Source: Prorocentrum cordatum (taxonomy: Eukaryota; Sar; Dinophyceae; Prorocentrales; Prorocentraceae). Taken from it: 64,000 nt of DNA. Below are positions 1 through 10,129 of this stretch, piece after piece (positions within the stretch are counted from its first letter, which is position 1; each line of letters starts with the position of its first letter). The position numbers and the translations under genes were made by a program. The stretch is taken from assembly GCA_963575745.1 (NCBI GenBank), contig CAUYUJ010018328.1, positions 143,899 to 207,898 on the forward strand. Direction: 5' to 3'. The notes under the pieces were generated by a model. The model was given only the letters and a program-made list of their open reading frames with translations, was not told the DNA's origin and searched no databases.

Positions 1-437
1 CAGGGGCCCCCGGTGACGGAGTCGGCGGGGCCTCGGGGACTCGAGGGGTTCACGGGCTTGCGTGAGATTCGTTGGGCATTCGCGGGGAGCCAACGCCGCA
101 TTTATGGAAACCACCAGGGTCCTCAATACCTTTCAATAACATAGGAGTACGCCCATGCTGTTTCTTACCCTGGGATCTACTCTCCAGCCTACTCTCATTT
201 CCATACTTGTGAGGCTGCGCCCCTGCTGCCCCATTAAAGCTATGAAGAACTCATTGGAGCTACGTGCGAGGAAAAGGAGGAGGAGGAGGAGATGATGAGG
301 AGGATGATGGACCAGACCAGTTTGGCAAGCCGTCTTGGAGGGTTTCTGTTCTAAGTGGGGTTAGGGTGAGTAGCAAGTGCGCCTGAAGCATCATGAGGGT
401 TACCATAGGTTACTGTGTCCATTCGAGAGCCTACGAG
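1..437. other. no gene recognised
   Basis: I see no supportable ORF, RNA gene or mobile-element motif here. There is a short purine-rich run (GGA/GAT repeats) around 270-312, like the microsatellite seeds found elsewhere in the window. Confidence 0.5.
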
Positions 438-592
438 CACCACTAGAATTACCAAGAGTTCCCGAACATCCAAGAGCCACTGGAATTACCAAGAGTTCCC
501 GATATCGCCTGAGACCACCGCTGGAATTTTCAAGAGTTGACGAACACTCAGGTGCACCGCTGGACTCAGCAAGAATCCCCGAACGGTGGAGG
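438..592. repeat. 39-bp tandem repeat, about four copies
   Basis: Four successive units share the core CTGGAATTACCAAGAGTTCC and decay towards the right. The period of 39 bp is 13 codons, so short ORFs stay open across it on both strands; these are most simply by-products of the repeat. No protein family is recognisable. Confidence 0.7.
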
Positions 593-723
593 AGGAGGGG
601 CAGGAGGATGAGGTATGGTTGAATGGTCGTGTATGAACGGGTAGAGGCAAGCGGCACCCCTACCGCCTCGCCAAATACAGAACAGCTTCTCACGAGCAGA
701 GTGTGCGCTGGCTCTGAGGGAGC

Positions 724-1194
724 CTACGGAAATTGCGAGTCGTGGTAGCCAGGCAGGAATGCCTCGCCAACACTCGCAGCCGCCAGCTCAGAACCGTCCG
801 CGATCGGCAAGCTCGACGGGTCCTCGGGCGCCTGCGACTGAGCCTGCAATTTCTCGATGGGGTCACTCGCTTGCCGCTTGATGGAGCGCCTCGGCGCGTT
901 GAAGTTCTTGACAAGGTTGTTGATTTCCTCGTATTCTGCGAACAGTGTGCCCACGGTGGTCTTCAAGCCCGCCACGTCAACATTGTGTCCGATATCGGTG
1001 CTCTCATACATGCTCTTGATCGAGGCTACTTTCATCCCGAACTCATCGATCGCGAGCACTAGCGCGCGGTTGTACTTGGTCTCTGTGATGTTCCACGTCG
1101 ATACCACAGTGCCAATCGCATCGAGTGTGTGTAGGACCTCTTCGATGCCGTCAGTCTCACCGTCGGCGACAGGTGGCGGGCTGTCCTCGACCAA
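724..1194 (-). CDS. hypothetical protein or exon, unrecognised
   Basis: A 156-residue open frame with ordinary, non-repetitive composition. A mixed helical stretch (residues ~15-95, with segments such as VLAIDEFGMKVASI and LFAEYEEINNLVKNF) is followed by a charged and Pro/Ser-rich tail. It looks more protein-like than the overlapping frames, which are Arg- and Ser-rich shadows. I recognise no domain. It may be one exon of a longer gene, because the ORF begins and ends without visible context, and no spliced-leader relic was found upstream. The plus-strand ORFs over the same bases are the weaker choice. Confidence 0.3.
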   Translation of the reverse strand: MVEDSPPPVADGETDGIEEVLHTLDAIGTVVSTWNITETKYNRALVLAIDEFGMKVASIKSMYESTDIGHNVDVAGLKTTVGTLFAEYEEINNLVKNFNAPRRSIKRQASDPIEKLQAQSQAPEDPSSLPIADGSELAAASVGEAFLPGYHDSQFP

Positions 1195-1462
1195 GACTGG
1201 CGCAGCGGGATGAGGCCCAGCGTCCTATTAGGAAAGCGGCAAAACGAAACAAGAACGCGAGGGGGGAAGGAAATGAGGTTCTCCCCGATAGTAGAGACGG
1301 CTTCCACGAGACTGCGAATGGTCTCAGCATAAGTCGGCACCGTTGGAGGAAAGACAGAGAGGAACACTAACAAGAAGACACGACGCGCGAGGAGGAAGGA
1401 GACGGAGACGGAGAAAAGGCTTGCCGACCAGACGCCATCACCAGTCCCCCCTCCTGCGCCAC

Positions 1463-1502
1463 ATGCGCTTGCCACCGCCTGCATAGGCGGTGGCAAGCGC
1501 AT
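1463..1502. repeat. perfect 18-bp inverted repeat (hairpin)
   Basis: The left arm ATGCGCTTGCCACCGCCT (1463-1480) is followed by a GCAT spacer and then its exact reverse complement (1485-1502). An 18-bp perfect stem with a 4-nt loop is far beyond chance for an isolated stretch. It does not bound any element that I can recognise. Confidence 0.85.
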
Positions 1503-2433
1503 CGTCCTCCGAGAACCCCCCTGCGACCGAGGGGAAGATAGAGAGCACGACTGAGGGAAGGCACGCTTTGATCAGGGCCTGTTGGCCCCATTCTCCAAAT
1601 GGATAGCGGACTTTCTTGAGTTGGGTCGGGACGAGGGCGTTTAAGAGCCTGCTCCTGTCGCGCCACTTGCCCAGTTGCCCCGAGACGAAAGGCAGCGCCT
1701 TGGAACGGCGCGTACTCCTGCTGCGCCATCGTCGCAGGAATGTCTGCAAGGACCTCACGCGTGAATCGGTGCGCGTGTGTCAGTCATGCCCGGATCGCGC
1801 CAAAACGGCTGCGGAAAGGAAGAGGAGGAGGTGGAGGAGGAGGAGGAGGAGGGCAGGGAGTTGGAGTCGAGAGAACAGCAATGTGAATAAGACCAGGCCG
1901 TGGCATGTGTCGTGCCGTTCGTCCGCATCTGTTTAAAACATGAGGCTCCCGCTCGAGACATCCTCAGAAAAAATGGGATGTCGGACGAGCTGCTTTAAGA
2001 CGTCTTCTGTTCAACATGGGGCTCTCGCTCGAGACATCCTTGAAACATGGCGACCTCCACTGAACTTGCGAAACTAGACGGCCCAACGGCAGATAAAGGA
2101 GGGAGTCAGATACAGGACTCCATTCATACAAGAAGGGACGGCGCGCTGGGTGACCTAGGTTCGACTTGCGGCCATGCGGCTGGATATCACGGGGGGAGAA
2201 GGGGCCTTGGGGAGGGAGGAGACCTGCCCAAATTTGCCTCGAACCCAGTCTCGACTCATCCGATCGAGATGCTTAGACCCCTTGAGTTGCCCATGGAGTG
2301 AAAGAGCTAGTCGACATATATCGTCGCCGCCGTCGCTCTCATTTAGCAGATCGGGGCCCCTCAATCTCTTCCAGGAACGAAGGAACGCCAGCCAGTAAGA
2401 AGTGAGAGGCAGAGTGGCGACGAGGATGAGGGT
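1503..2433. other. no gene recognised; GGA run and CTCGAGACATCC motifs
   Basis: There is a GGA-rich run at about 1820-1856. Two copies of a GCTCGAGACATCC-like motif lie at about 1951-1963 and 2028-2039. The same motif occurs inverted, as GGATGTCTCGAGCG-type units, in the insertion at 29.96-30.15 kb. Open frames here have no protein-like composition. Confidence 0.45.
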
Positions 2434-2545
2434 GGTCATGACCTCCTCCTCCTCCTCCTCCTCCTCTTCCTCCTCCTCCTCCTCTTCCTCCCTCCTCCTC
2501 CTCCCTCCTCCCTTCTCCATCCTCCCTCCTCCCTCCTCCTGGTAA
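2434..2545. repeat. TCC/CCT microsatellite
   Basis: An imperfect (TCC)n run with TTCC interruptions, followed by a short GAT-rich run (2553-2600). The Glu/Arg-only ORFs over it are artefacts of the repeat. Confidence 0.9.
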
Positions 2546-2819
2546 CGGTGATCATGCCGATGATGATGCTGATGATGATGTTGGTGATGTCGATGCTGAT
2601 GTGTGCTGTATGGCCAGTGCGAACCCCGTGCAAAAGCCGTCGGCCTGAAAAACTAAGGCTGGCCAGCAGAGACCAGCAGAGGCGCACACAACTAGTACTC
2701 CACAAAATCTGGCATTTTTTTCTCGTCCCTGAGCTTCCTGCACTCGTGTGCCTTCGCACGTGCATGCTCCTGAGCTCTCATCGTGGCTGCTTCCTTGCTG
2801 AGGCCGAGGTCACGCATGC

Positions 2820-3803
2820 CTATTTTTTTTCTCTGTCATAGACTGCGCTGTGCTGGCGTTTCACCCAGGTCTGAAACGATATCTTCTCGTCACCCTGCTT
2901 GTCCTTCGAGGTCCTGCCGGCCTTGGCCTTGGCCTTGTTCTTGGCCTTGGCCTTGTTCTTGCCCTTGCCCTTGCCGCGCTTGGAGTTGAGGTCTGCCTTC
3001 AGCTCACGGTTCAGCTTTGCGAAACTCGCAGGGCAAACGTTGTGAGTTGGCTCCCCGACGAGTTTCTTCAGGTCATCCGTCGGGACATCCCCGATCATCT
3101 TCGCGAAGTTCGGGTCGACACTCTTGGAGTAAAGGCGTTTGCGCTTAGGCGCTGCACATGGGGAGGAGGTGTGTTCGGAGCCCTCGTCGTCCTCGAAGGC
3201 TTTCTCCAGAATCTTCTTGAGCTCGGGATTCGACGTCTCCATGAAGCTGTCTTTGCTGAAGATGGTCTGAGGCTCATCGACGTCAATCAAGGGCACCAGC
3301 TTGCGAGGTGGTGTCCCCAAACAGACCACGTCGTCGTCCGATGCGTCGTGTATAGCTGCAGGGGTACGTGGAAGCACATCGAGGCTCTCACCGTTCTCCG
3401 TGGAGTCGACCATCTCGAGAAGCATACAAAATTCCTTCCGCCACTGACGAGGGATGTTCCGACCTTTGCTCTTCATGTTCCCAAGCTGGGAGAGTATTGT
3501 GCCAAACCTATATACGCCCTTCTCTGTGCTACCAGGGTCCACGTCCAGGCCATGATCGGAAACAAACTTCAGAGCAGCTTTGTAGAACGATTGTTGGTTG
3601 ATGCCCTTCCCGCTGGACATTTGAAATGCACGTGTCAATGCTGGCCTGTATCTGTTTGCCGCATCCCAAGAAACTGCAGCCTTCATGTTAGTGGACGGGT
3701 AGGGTATGAACTGGCTCTTGGAACGACTTGTTATTGGAAGCAAGCCCAGAACATCTTTGTACTGCTGCTCAGAAAGGTCAACCGACTGGCGTCTAGACGA
3801 CAT
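2820..3803 (-). CDS. SL-tagged intronless hypothetical protein, Lys-rich tail
   Basis: The frame is open from 3971, but I place the start at the ATG at 3803. A relic of the dinoflagellate spliced leader lies at 3829-3849 on the same strand, leaving a ~25-nt 5' leader, so codons upstream would be non-coding. This gives about 327 residues. The N-terminal half is mixed helical (for example QWRKEFCMLLEMVD). The middle is acidic, with an FSKDSFMETSNPELKKILEKAF-like segment, and a KRKR cluster (PKRKRLYS) could be a nuclear localisation signal. The C-terminus is a Lys/Ala/Gly repeat (GKGKNKAKAKNKAKAKAG), encoded by an imperfect 18-bp DNA repeat. I recognise no family. An intact, intronless frame plus an SL relic suggests that a trans-spliced mRNA was reverse transcribed and reinserted. 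Whether it is expressed now is unknown. Confidence 0.6.
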   Translation of the reverse strand: MSSRRQSVDLSEQQYKDVLGLLPITSRSKSQFIPYPSTNMKAAVSWDAANRYRPALTRAFQMSSGKGINQQSFYKAALKFVSDHGLDVDPGSTEKGVYRFGTILSQLGNMKSKGRNIPRQWRKEFCMLLEMVDSTENGESLDVLPRTPAAIHDASDDDVVCLGTPPRKLVPLIDVDEPQTIFSKDSFMETSNPELKKILEKAFEDDEGSEHTSSPCAAPKRKRLYSKSVDPNFAKMIGDVPTDDLKKLVGEPTHNVCPASFAKLNRELKADLNSKRGKGKGKNKAKAKNKAKAKAGRTSKDKQGDEKISFQTWVKRQHSAVYDREKK

Positions 3804-3828
3804 GTACTGCTGTGTGGCGCCGACGTAT

Positions 3829-3849
3829 CTTGAGCCCAAATGGCTACGA
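3829..3849 (-). other. relict dinoflagellate spliced leader
   Basis: Read on the minus strand this is CGTAGCCATTTGGGCTCAAG, preceded by T. It matches the DinoSL core (CCGTAGCCATTTTGGCT, then CAAG) at 19 of 21 positions. It lies 25 nt upstream of the ATG of the minus-strand ORF, exactly where a spliced leader sits on a mature dinoflagellate mRNA. In dinoflagellates, genomic SL relics mark genes recycled through mRNA. Confidence 0.75.
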
Positions 3850-4254
3850 CGATGGCAACAACAAGGGATCTCTGAGATGACAACGTCAATATGGAAGCTG
3901 ATAGCTGTTATTGTGGGGAAGTCAGCACCAATCACAAGAGATATCTGGCACATACCAAAAAAGGGACCCAAGGCGACAAGTCCTGAAAGTTAGCGCTGCT
4001 CTTTTATTGGGGGGGTCCATTTCCTCTTCCTGGGGTCGTTGCGTTTGTTTTGGGCGCGATGCACTTAGAATGCACACATATCTTGCGATATGATGACGCT
4101 GCTCCTATATAGTGGCGCGCGCGCCAGAGTTTTGACGCGTTGGGTGGTCAGGGTCCAGCGTCCATCTCTCCGACTCCGGCTCCGACTCGTCTCCTGAGGG
4201 GCCCCGGCCCCCCCGCGCTGCCCTCGTAGGGCCGGTCCCGCTGGACCGACATCG

Positions 4255-4400
4255 CGCGCTCGCCTCGCCTCGCTTGCCTCGCCTCGCCTCCTCCTCCTCC
4301 TCTTCCTCCTCGTCCTCGTCCTCGTCCTCGTCCTCCTCCTCCTCCTCCTGCTCCTCCTCCTCCTCCTCCCCCTCCTCCTTCTCCTCCCCCTCCTCCTCCC
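4255..4400. repeat. CTC/TCC/CCTCG microsatellite
   Basis: The run begins with CCTCG pentamers and passes into TCC/GTCCTC triplets. Poly-Ser and poly-Glu ORFs across it are repeat artefacts. Confidence 0.9.
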
Positions 4401-4662
4401 CAGCTGCCCCCGCCCCTTTCCCCCGTGCATTCTCAAAAGACCACGTGGCGTTAGGAAGAGAGGTCGTCCTCGGCAGACGTGGGCCGGAGAAGTCGGCGGG
4501 CACGCCGCTGCCGTCTGCGACGATTGCGGCTTTCCCAGAGAGAATATACATGTCGTCTCGTCAGACAGCTGGAAAACAGCTGTGCGGAGGTATTGCGCGC
4601 CACGCTGGCTTGTCTTAGCTGCTCAGTTGCTTGTCGCGAGGCTTCACAATCAGATGCTTTTC

Positions 4663-5476
4663 GGGGATGCGACTATTGGATACTTCACGAAGCGATCGTG
4701 GCCGCGGAGACGCGACTACTGCATACTTTACAAGATATCGTAGGCTCGGGGACGCGAAATTCGCGTCGGGCGCGAGCATTGCGTAATTCAAAGGAACGAC
4801 CGTGGTTTCTAGGATGCGAATATCGAGTCATTCACGAGAGATCTTGGCCTCGGGGACGCGAACACGATGTGATTTACGAGGGATCCTGTGCGCGAGCACG
4901 GCGAAATCTACGAATGCTTGTGGCTTCGATAGCGCGGAGCAGGTGTAATGTACGAAGGTCGTACCCTCGGGGATGCGAATATAGTATAATTTGCAAGGGA
5001 TCATGTCTTCGAGGGCGCGAGTATTGTATAATTTTGAAAAAGGGATCGTGGCTTCGGGGGCGCGATTCTTGCGTGATTTGCGAGGGATCGTGGCAACACG
5101 GGCCCGAGCATAGTTTGTTGCTCGGGGGATCGTGGCCTCGGGATTGCGACTGGCGTAATGTAGTAAGGCTAGTGGCTTCGGGGACGTGATTCTTACGTAA
5201 TTTAAAGAAGATCGGTGCCTCGGGGATGCGAGCATCGCGTCATTTACGAGGGATCGTGGTTCAGGGGACGCGAGCATTGCATCATTTACTAAAATTCGGG
5301 GCTTCGCGGGCACGGGCATCTGGTACTTCACGAAAGATCGTGGCCTCGGAAGCGCGAGCATCGCGTATTTTCTTCGAAATCGTAATCGTAGCTTCGGGGA
5401 AGCGAGTTTTTTTTACAATGTACGAGGGATCGTGGCCTCGGGGGTGCGAGTATGATATGTTTCTACGTGTCCCACG
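4663..5476. repeat. 42-bp degenerate tandem array, about 19 copies
   Basis: GGGATCGTGGCCTCGGGG recurs at 42-bp spacing (for example 5042, 5084, 5126, 5167, 5209, 5251). Each unit continues with a GACGCGAGCATTGCGT-like segment and an AATTTACGA box. Since 42 bp is 14 codons, the plus strand stays open with a repeated EGSWPRGCEY-like peptide and the minus strand with another. I take these as by-products, although a repeat protein cannot be excluded. Confidence 0.85.
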
Positions 5477-5479
5477 GCC

Positions 5480-8205
5480 CCGCATGAATTCAGAACACGC
5501 GATTTGGGCCTGGAGAGAAAAACTGGTTTGGGGCTTCCCCTTCGCGCGGTCAGTAACACTTTACAGTAGGAACTGGACAAATATTATATCATTGGAGACT
5601 TGAAACTGGAAGTGGAGCAGGGAGCAGCAAGCCTGGTTCGCGCAGCCTGATGGCCCCACAAAAGGGGGCTGGTGGGTCATGTTGTCATACCCGCGCACGG
5701 AGTGCGAAACACGAGGATGAGGCGAACGAGGGGGATCGGGAGAAGGAAATGGAGGAGTAGGAGGAGGTGGAGGAGGAGGGAGAGGACGAGGAACGGGAGG
5801 ATGGCGATGTGGTGGAGCAGGGGGGTTAGGAGGGAACCTCTGTCAAAGCAGGGACACGTGTTTGGCTGTGATAGTCTAGTGGTGCTAGGTGTCCATAAGC
5901 CGTGCGTCAATTGATCATTTGCACTTGTACATGCGCATTGTTTTCTTCACGAAGCAGCGCATGCAATATCAGTTTGAACCTCTTTGTTTTGTGCACTCAC
6001 TTTGCTGATGCACTGCGTGGGGCCAGGGGATAAAGTTGGGGAGTAGAGGCAGACAGTGCTCAGGTGATGCAGGACTCTACAGCGGCTGCGGCTGACGCCG
6101 CTGAGTCCGTGGCGCACAACCCGACCCGCATGGTGCTGCTGGCGATGTATCAGAAAAGGGGTGCTATCACGGTGTGTGAGTCGCGCCCCTAGCAGTTTCT
6201 GGGGAGCACATTCATCTTTTTCTTTTCAAAAGCATGAGGTCATCCCAAGGACCCATCTCTGTCATTCAACCCCTTCATCTATTGCAAAAGGGGAGCCGTA
6301 AGTTCCCCGCACCATGCGATGCCATGCGAAGTGCAGAGCGCAACAGTAGTTCCCTTCGCCACTCTCCCCTACTAGTTACCCTCCCTCATTATCATCGCTT
6401 GCTTTCTCCTCCTGCTAGCTGCTGAAGAGATGATGGGCTGCACGGGCGCACAGGATGGATGGCGGCCACAGTGGGCGGGGAGTGGGCGCTGCGGGGACAG
6501 CTGCTGGAGGGCAGCCGTGAGGGGGACCCTCTTCGGCATGGCCTCGCCTTGCATTCTAGCCGGGCCCTCCTCCTGGTGGGTGGGAGGGAATCCACCTCTG
6601 CTGCTGCCCCTGGGGCCTGCAGTCAGGAGGGGCAGATGAAGCGGGGAAACACCCACACACCAGAGAGGTGCCAGACGAGCCGCACTCTGATGCAAGGAAG
6701 GAGCTCTGAGAAAGGATCCGCCCCGGGGACAACCAGCCAGTCCGTGCAGGGCATGCCGCAGCCTGCCCGCGTGGTAGGCGGTGAGCACCAGATCCGCTCC
6801 TTGCCGAGACAATCCCCCAACCGCAACGACCCCAGGCTCCCCAGACATCGGGCGGTCTGGGGAGACCGTGCGGCCAGAGACAGTGGAGAGATGGTCTCGG
6901 GGAAGAAAGACATTGGTGACCACTTTCTGCTAACCCCGTGTCCCCGCTCTTCTGCCCTACAGCGGGCCAGATCGAGCCAGGGTGCAAGGGGATAACCGAA
7001 GCCTGGCATCCCCCCTTACTCTCAAGGATCTTCCTTCCCTGCACGACGGATTCACTCCGAGCTAGAAGCCCGTTCCGCGGCTCCAGCCCCAGGCACCCCC
7101 GACCTGCGGAGGGTCGGGGCAGAGTGGCGGCCGAAGAGGCGGCGGAGGATCTCAGGCGAGGCGATCCATTCTGATTCCGATTACCTTGCCTACCCCTGCC
7201 TCCCTCGATCCGGCAGGTCGGGGCAGGCTGGGCTGCCGAAGATGCAGGATCCCCCCCCCGCCACCCCCTCCCACAATGACGAGCGCCCTCCGACCTCAGG
7301 CCCGCTATGCAACGACCCCAGTCACCCCGAACCCCTCCAGGGCCAGGGCAGGCCGACAGGGAGGAGAGGGAGGCGAGAGGAGCAGGAAGACAGGCGAAGT
7401 GGGAAAGGGACCAGAGGAACAGGAGCCTGCGTATAGCCGAGGCCTCCGAGGAACAGGGAGGAGAGGGTAAGACTCAAGACCGTTCGGGCGCCAACCTGTC
7501 TCTGATCACGGAGTGTCGGATCATACATGTATGCCGTTGACAGCATGTGTGCCGTTGCCGTGAGTCAGGGATGGTGCGCCCGTTTTCTTGTCATGGCGTG
7601 GCTGTTGATGCAATCGTCTCCTGCATTTTTGCCTTGTCTCTCCGTCCGATCTTCTTCCTCCCCTCTTTCGCTCCCCCTTTTTTCTCATCCCCCTCACTGT
7701 GTTGCTGTGGTAAGCGTGGTAGTCACTGCCGATTGCTAACCCTGAGATTCTAATCTCTCTCTCTCTCTCTCCTGTCCCTCCCTCCCTCTCTCTTTCCCTC
7801 TCTCTCTCTCTCTCTTTCTGTCTTACTTCGTATTGATTTGTCTCGTGAGAACCTGTGTGCATGACTGGTTTGGCGATCTGCTTTTCTCACAGCTCACAAC
7901 GTCGTCGTCTTGCCTCTGTACAGGGTCTCGCTAATCGCAGTTCAGCGTCTGTGATGTTTCGTCTAACAAGTTCAGATAATAGAGCACGCATGACATATCC
8001 ATACGAATTCGGTGCTATCTAAGCTCCGCGGGTCTGGAGTCTAACCGAAAAATAGTCGCGACTGCATACGTGAAGGCCGGGCCGTCAGCGTCTTAACTTG
8101 GATGATGAGCTTGACAAAACAGCAGTGTTCGGCATGTGAGCCTTTACTTGCGAGTCCAGACTACGACTGATGATGATTTGGCTCGACTGTCACCTATCAT
8201 AACCT
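5480..8205. other. no gene recognised; CT microsatellite at 7759-7830
   Basis: Nothing in this stretch of about 2.7 kb resembles a known protein, RNA gene or element terminus. Overlapping ORFs at 6372-7050 are open on both strands with Gly/Pro/Arg-rich composition, typical of GC-rich non-coding DNA. An imperfect (CT)n run lies at about 7759-7830, and GGA-rich sequence at 5740-5800. Confidence 0.45.
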
Positions 8206-8206
8206 C

Positions 8207-8410
8207 CTGCTGCATTTGCGAGAGGCTTTGGCCACGCTAAGGTTCTACAAACGAGGCCTGGTCAACACAATCTTTATGGTATTTGGGTGGTATGAGCCAG
8301 AATGGTGGCTCGATGACCCAGACCTCCATGATTGCACCCCGGAGCAGATGACGGAGATGGTCACAGGTGGACAAGCGACGGGAGAATATGAAGGATGGCG
8401 TGGTGGTGGG
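8207..8410 (+). CDS. GABA-B-type receptor ligand-binding domain, exon-like fragment
   Basis: The frame reads LRFYKRGLVNTIFMVFGWYE, then PEWWLDDPDLHDCTPEQMTE and MVTGG. The pattern FGWY-x3-WW ... DCTPEQM ... GG matches the segment of the family-C GPCR (GABA-B type) ANF-receptor domain where a FxxGWYxxxW strand is followed by a CTxEQM helix. Such receptors are numerous in dinoflagellates. Only ~60 residues are present; similarity fades after EYEGW (~8400), where an intron or breakpoint is likely. AG dinucleotides near 8220 could serve as acceptor. No neighbouring exon was recognised in the window, so this may be an isolated exon of a long-intron gene or a fossil. A TM-like segment at 8455-8510 in the same frame is probably fortuitous. 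Confidence 0.45.
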
Positions 8411-8904
8411 AGGCAGAGGCACGGCTTACGAAGTCCGAGGCGCAGTATGCGACATGTGAATTTAGCTATGGTCGTCGGAATCTTGGTAGTGGCCTGTTGG
8501 ATAGCCCTTGCCTGAGGATGGGATCGCTCGTGGAAGCTATGCACGGATCACAACGCCAGAGTAAGTTCTTTAGACGTCTACCCTTCCCTTCTTCGGCTTC
8601 TTTACCCTTCGCGCACGACTGCAATCGCGATGTCATGCGACCTGACGGGCTTTCGCGGATGGGCTCGCCTTGCTTCAGGGCCGCGTTTGATTTGCTTCTC
8701 TACGTCGCCATCCTAGGCCGATGCGTCCACTGGGCCTCGCTGGGCTATCGCGAACTGCCGCTGCTCTCGGTCCTCTGACAGAGACGGGTGCACAAGGCAA
8801 ATCGGGCTTGGAAATCCGCGTCTCCAGGGTCCAAAGTCTTGAGTAGTTACCATTCTTGGTTCTCTTGCACAGCTGTGTGTCTAGAGCGCGGAGCCCTGTA
8901 ATCC

Positions 8905-9905
8905 CAACCATCTTGTGGTGTTGGGTCCTCGTTTCGAAGAGACAGCGCCGCGCGTCACTCCTTCCTCCTCCCCCTCCTCCCTCCCTCCCGCTGCCTCCAT
9001 TTCGGCGCACCCCTCACACGTTTAGTGGCCCCATATGGTGCTCCACCGAAGGCCCCAGTGGCAGGGTCCGCATGCAGTTCCACCCCCATTTCGGCGCACC
9101 CCTCGCACGTTTCGCGGCCCCATAGGGTGGTCCGCCGAATGCCTCAGTGGCAGTCCGCATGCAGTTCCACCCCCATTTCGGCGCACTCCTGGCACGTTCC
9201 GTTGCCCCATAGGGTGCTCCACCGAAGGCCCCAGTGGCAGGGTCCGCATGCAGTTGTACCTATCTTTCGGCGCACCCCTCGCACGTTTCGCGGCCCAATA
9301 GGGTGCTCCACCGAAGGCCCCAGTGGCAGGGTCCGCATTCAGTTCCACCCCCATTTCGGCGCACCCCTTACACGTTTCGCGGCCCCATAGGGTGCTGCTC
9401 CGAAGTCCCCAGTGGCAGGGTCCGCATGCAGTTGCACCTCCATTTCGGCGCACCCCTCACACGTTCCGTGGCCCCATAGGGTGCTCCGCCGAAGGCCCCA
9501 GTTGCAGTTTCCGCATGCAGTTCCACCCCCATTTCGGCACACCCCTCACACGTTTCGTGGCCATAGTCTGGGCTTCCGAAGGCCCCAGTGGCAGGGTCCG
9601 CATGCAGTTGCACCTCCATTTCGCCACACCACTCGCACGTTCGGTGGCCCAATAGGGTGCTCCACCGAAGGCCCCAGTGGCAGCGCCCGCACGCGGTTGC
9701 ACCTTGCATTTCGGCACACCCCTCGCACGTTTCGTGGCCTCATATGGGGCTCCACCGACGGCTCCGGTGTCAACGTCCGTATGGCGTACCCGTGCCAATT
9801 TTGGCACACCCGTCACACGCGTCGTGGCCCCAGAGAGGATCACCGAGGACGATACCCACAACGGCGTTACTCACAACTGCACATGGTTGGGTCATTCGCC
9901 AGGAT
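8905..9905 (+). repeat. composite repeat A: leader, 89-bp array of about 10 units, tail
   Basis: The leader (TGTGGTGTTGGGTCCTCGTT, then a GAAGAGACAGCGCC block and a pyrimidine-rich stretch) runs into an array from ~9000 to 9840. Each unit contains TTCGGCGCACCCCTC, CACGTTTCG, GGTGCTCCACCGAAGG, CCCCAGTGGCAGGGTCC and GCATGCAGTTCCACC. A tail follows, with CACAACTGCACATGG and TTCGCCAGGAT. The same leader-array-tail order recurs in copies B and C, so this is one dispersed element and not three separate satellites. The 89-bp period is not a multiple of three, and no consistent peptide is encoded. Confidence 0.85.
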
Positions 9906-10129
9906 GATTTTCGTGGCCGTCGCCGTTGGTGTGCGTCGGGGAGTTTTTAGGGTGCATGCTTCGGTACGTTGGGGTGTGTGCGCGTCCACAGTAGAACAGT
10001 GTAAGTGTGCGAATGCGAGTTCTTGCTGAGTAGTCGCCACAAGTATACAGTAGGATTGTTGCACGAGAAGCGTCGTGCTCTCCGCATGGCTATTGTTAGC
10101 CACGGTAGGACAGTTCACCATGTATCGTT

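Noticed and set aside
2820-3833. Overlapping plus-strand ORF of 327 codons (2850-3833)
   Set aside because: The minus-strand frame has the spliced-leader relic and protein-like composition; the plus frame is its shadow.
8293-8313. TGAGCCAGAATGG resembling a minus-strand spliced leader
   Set aside because: It lies within the conserved receptor motif YEPEWW, so the resemblance is explained by coding sequence.
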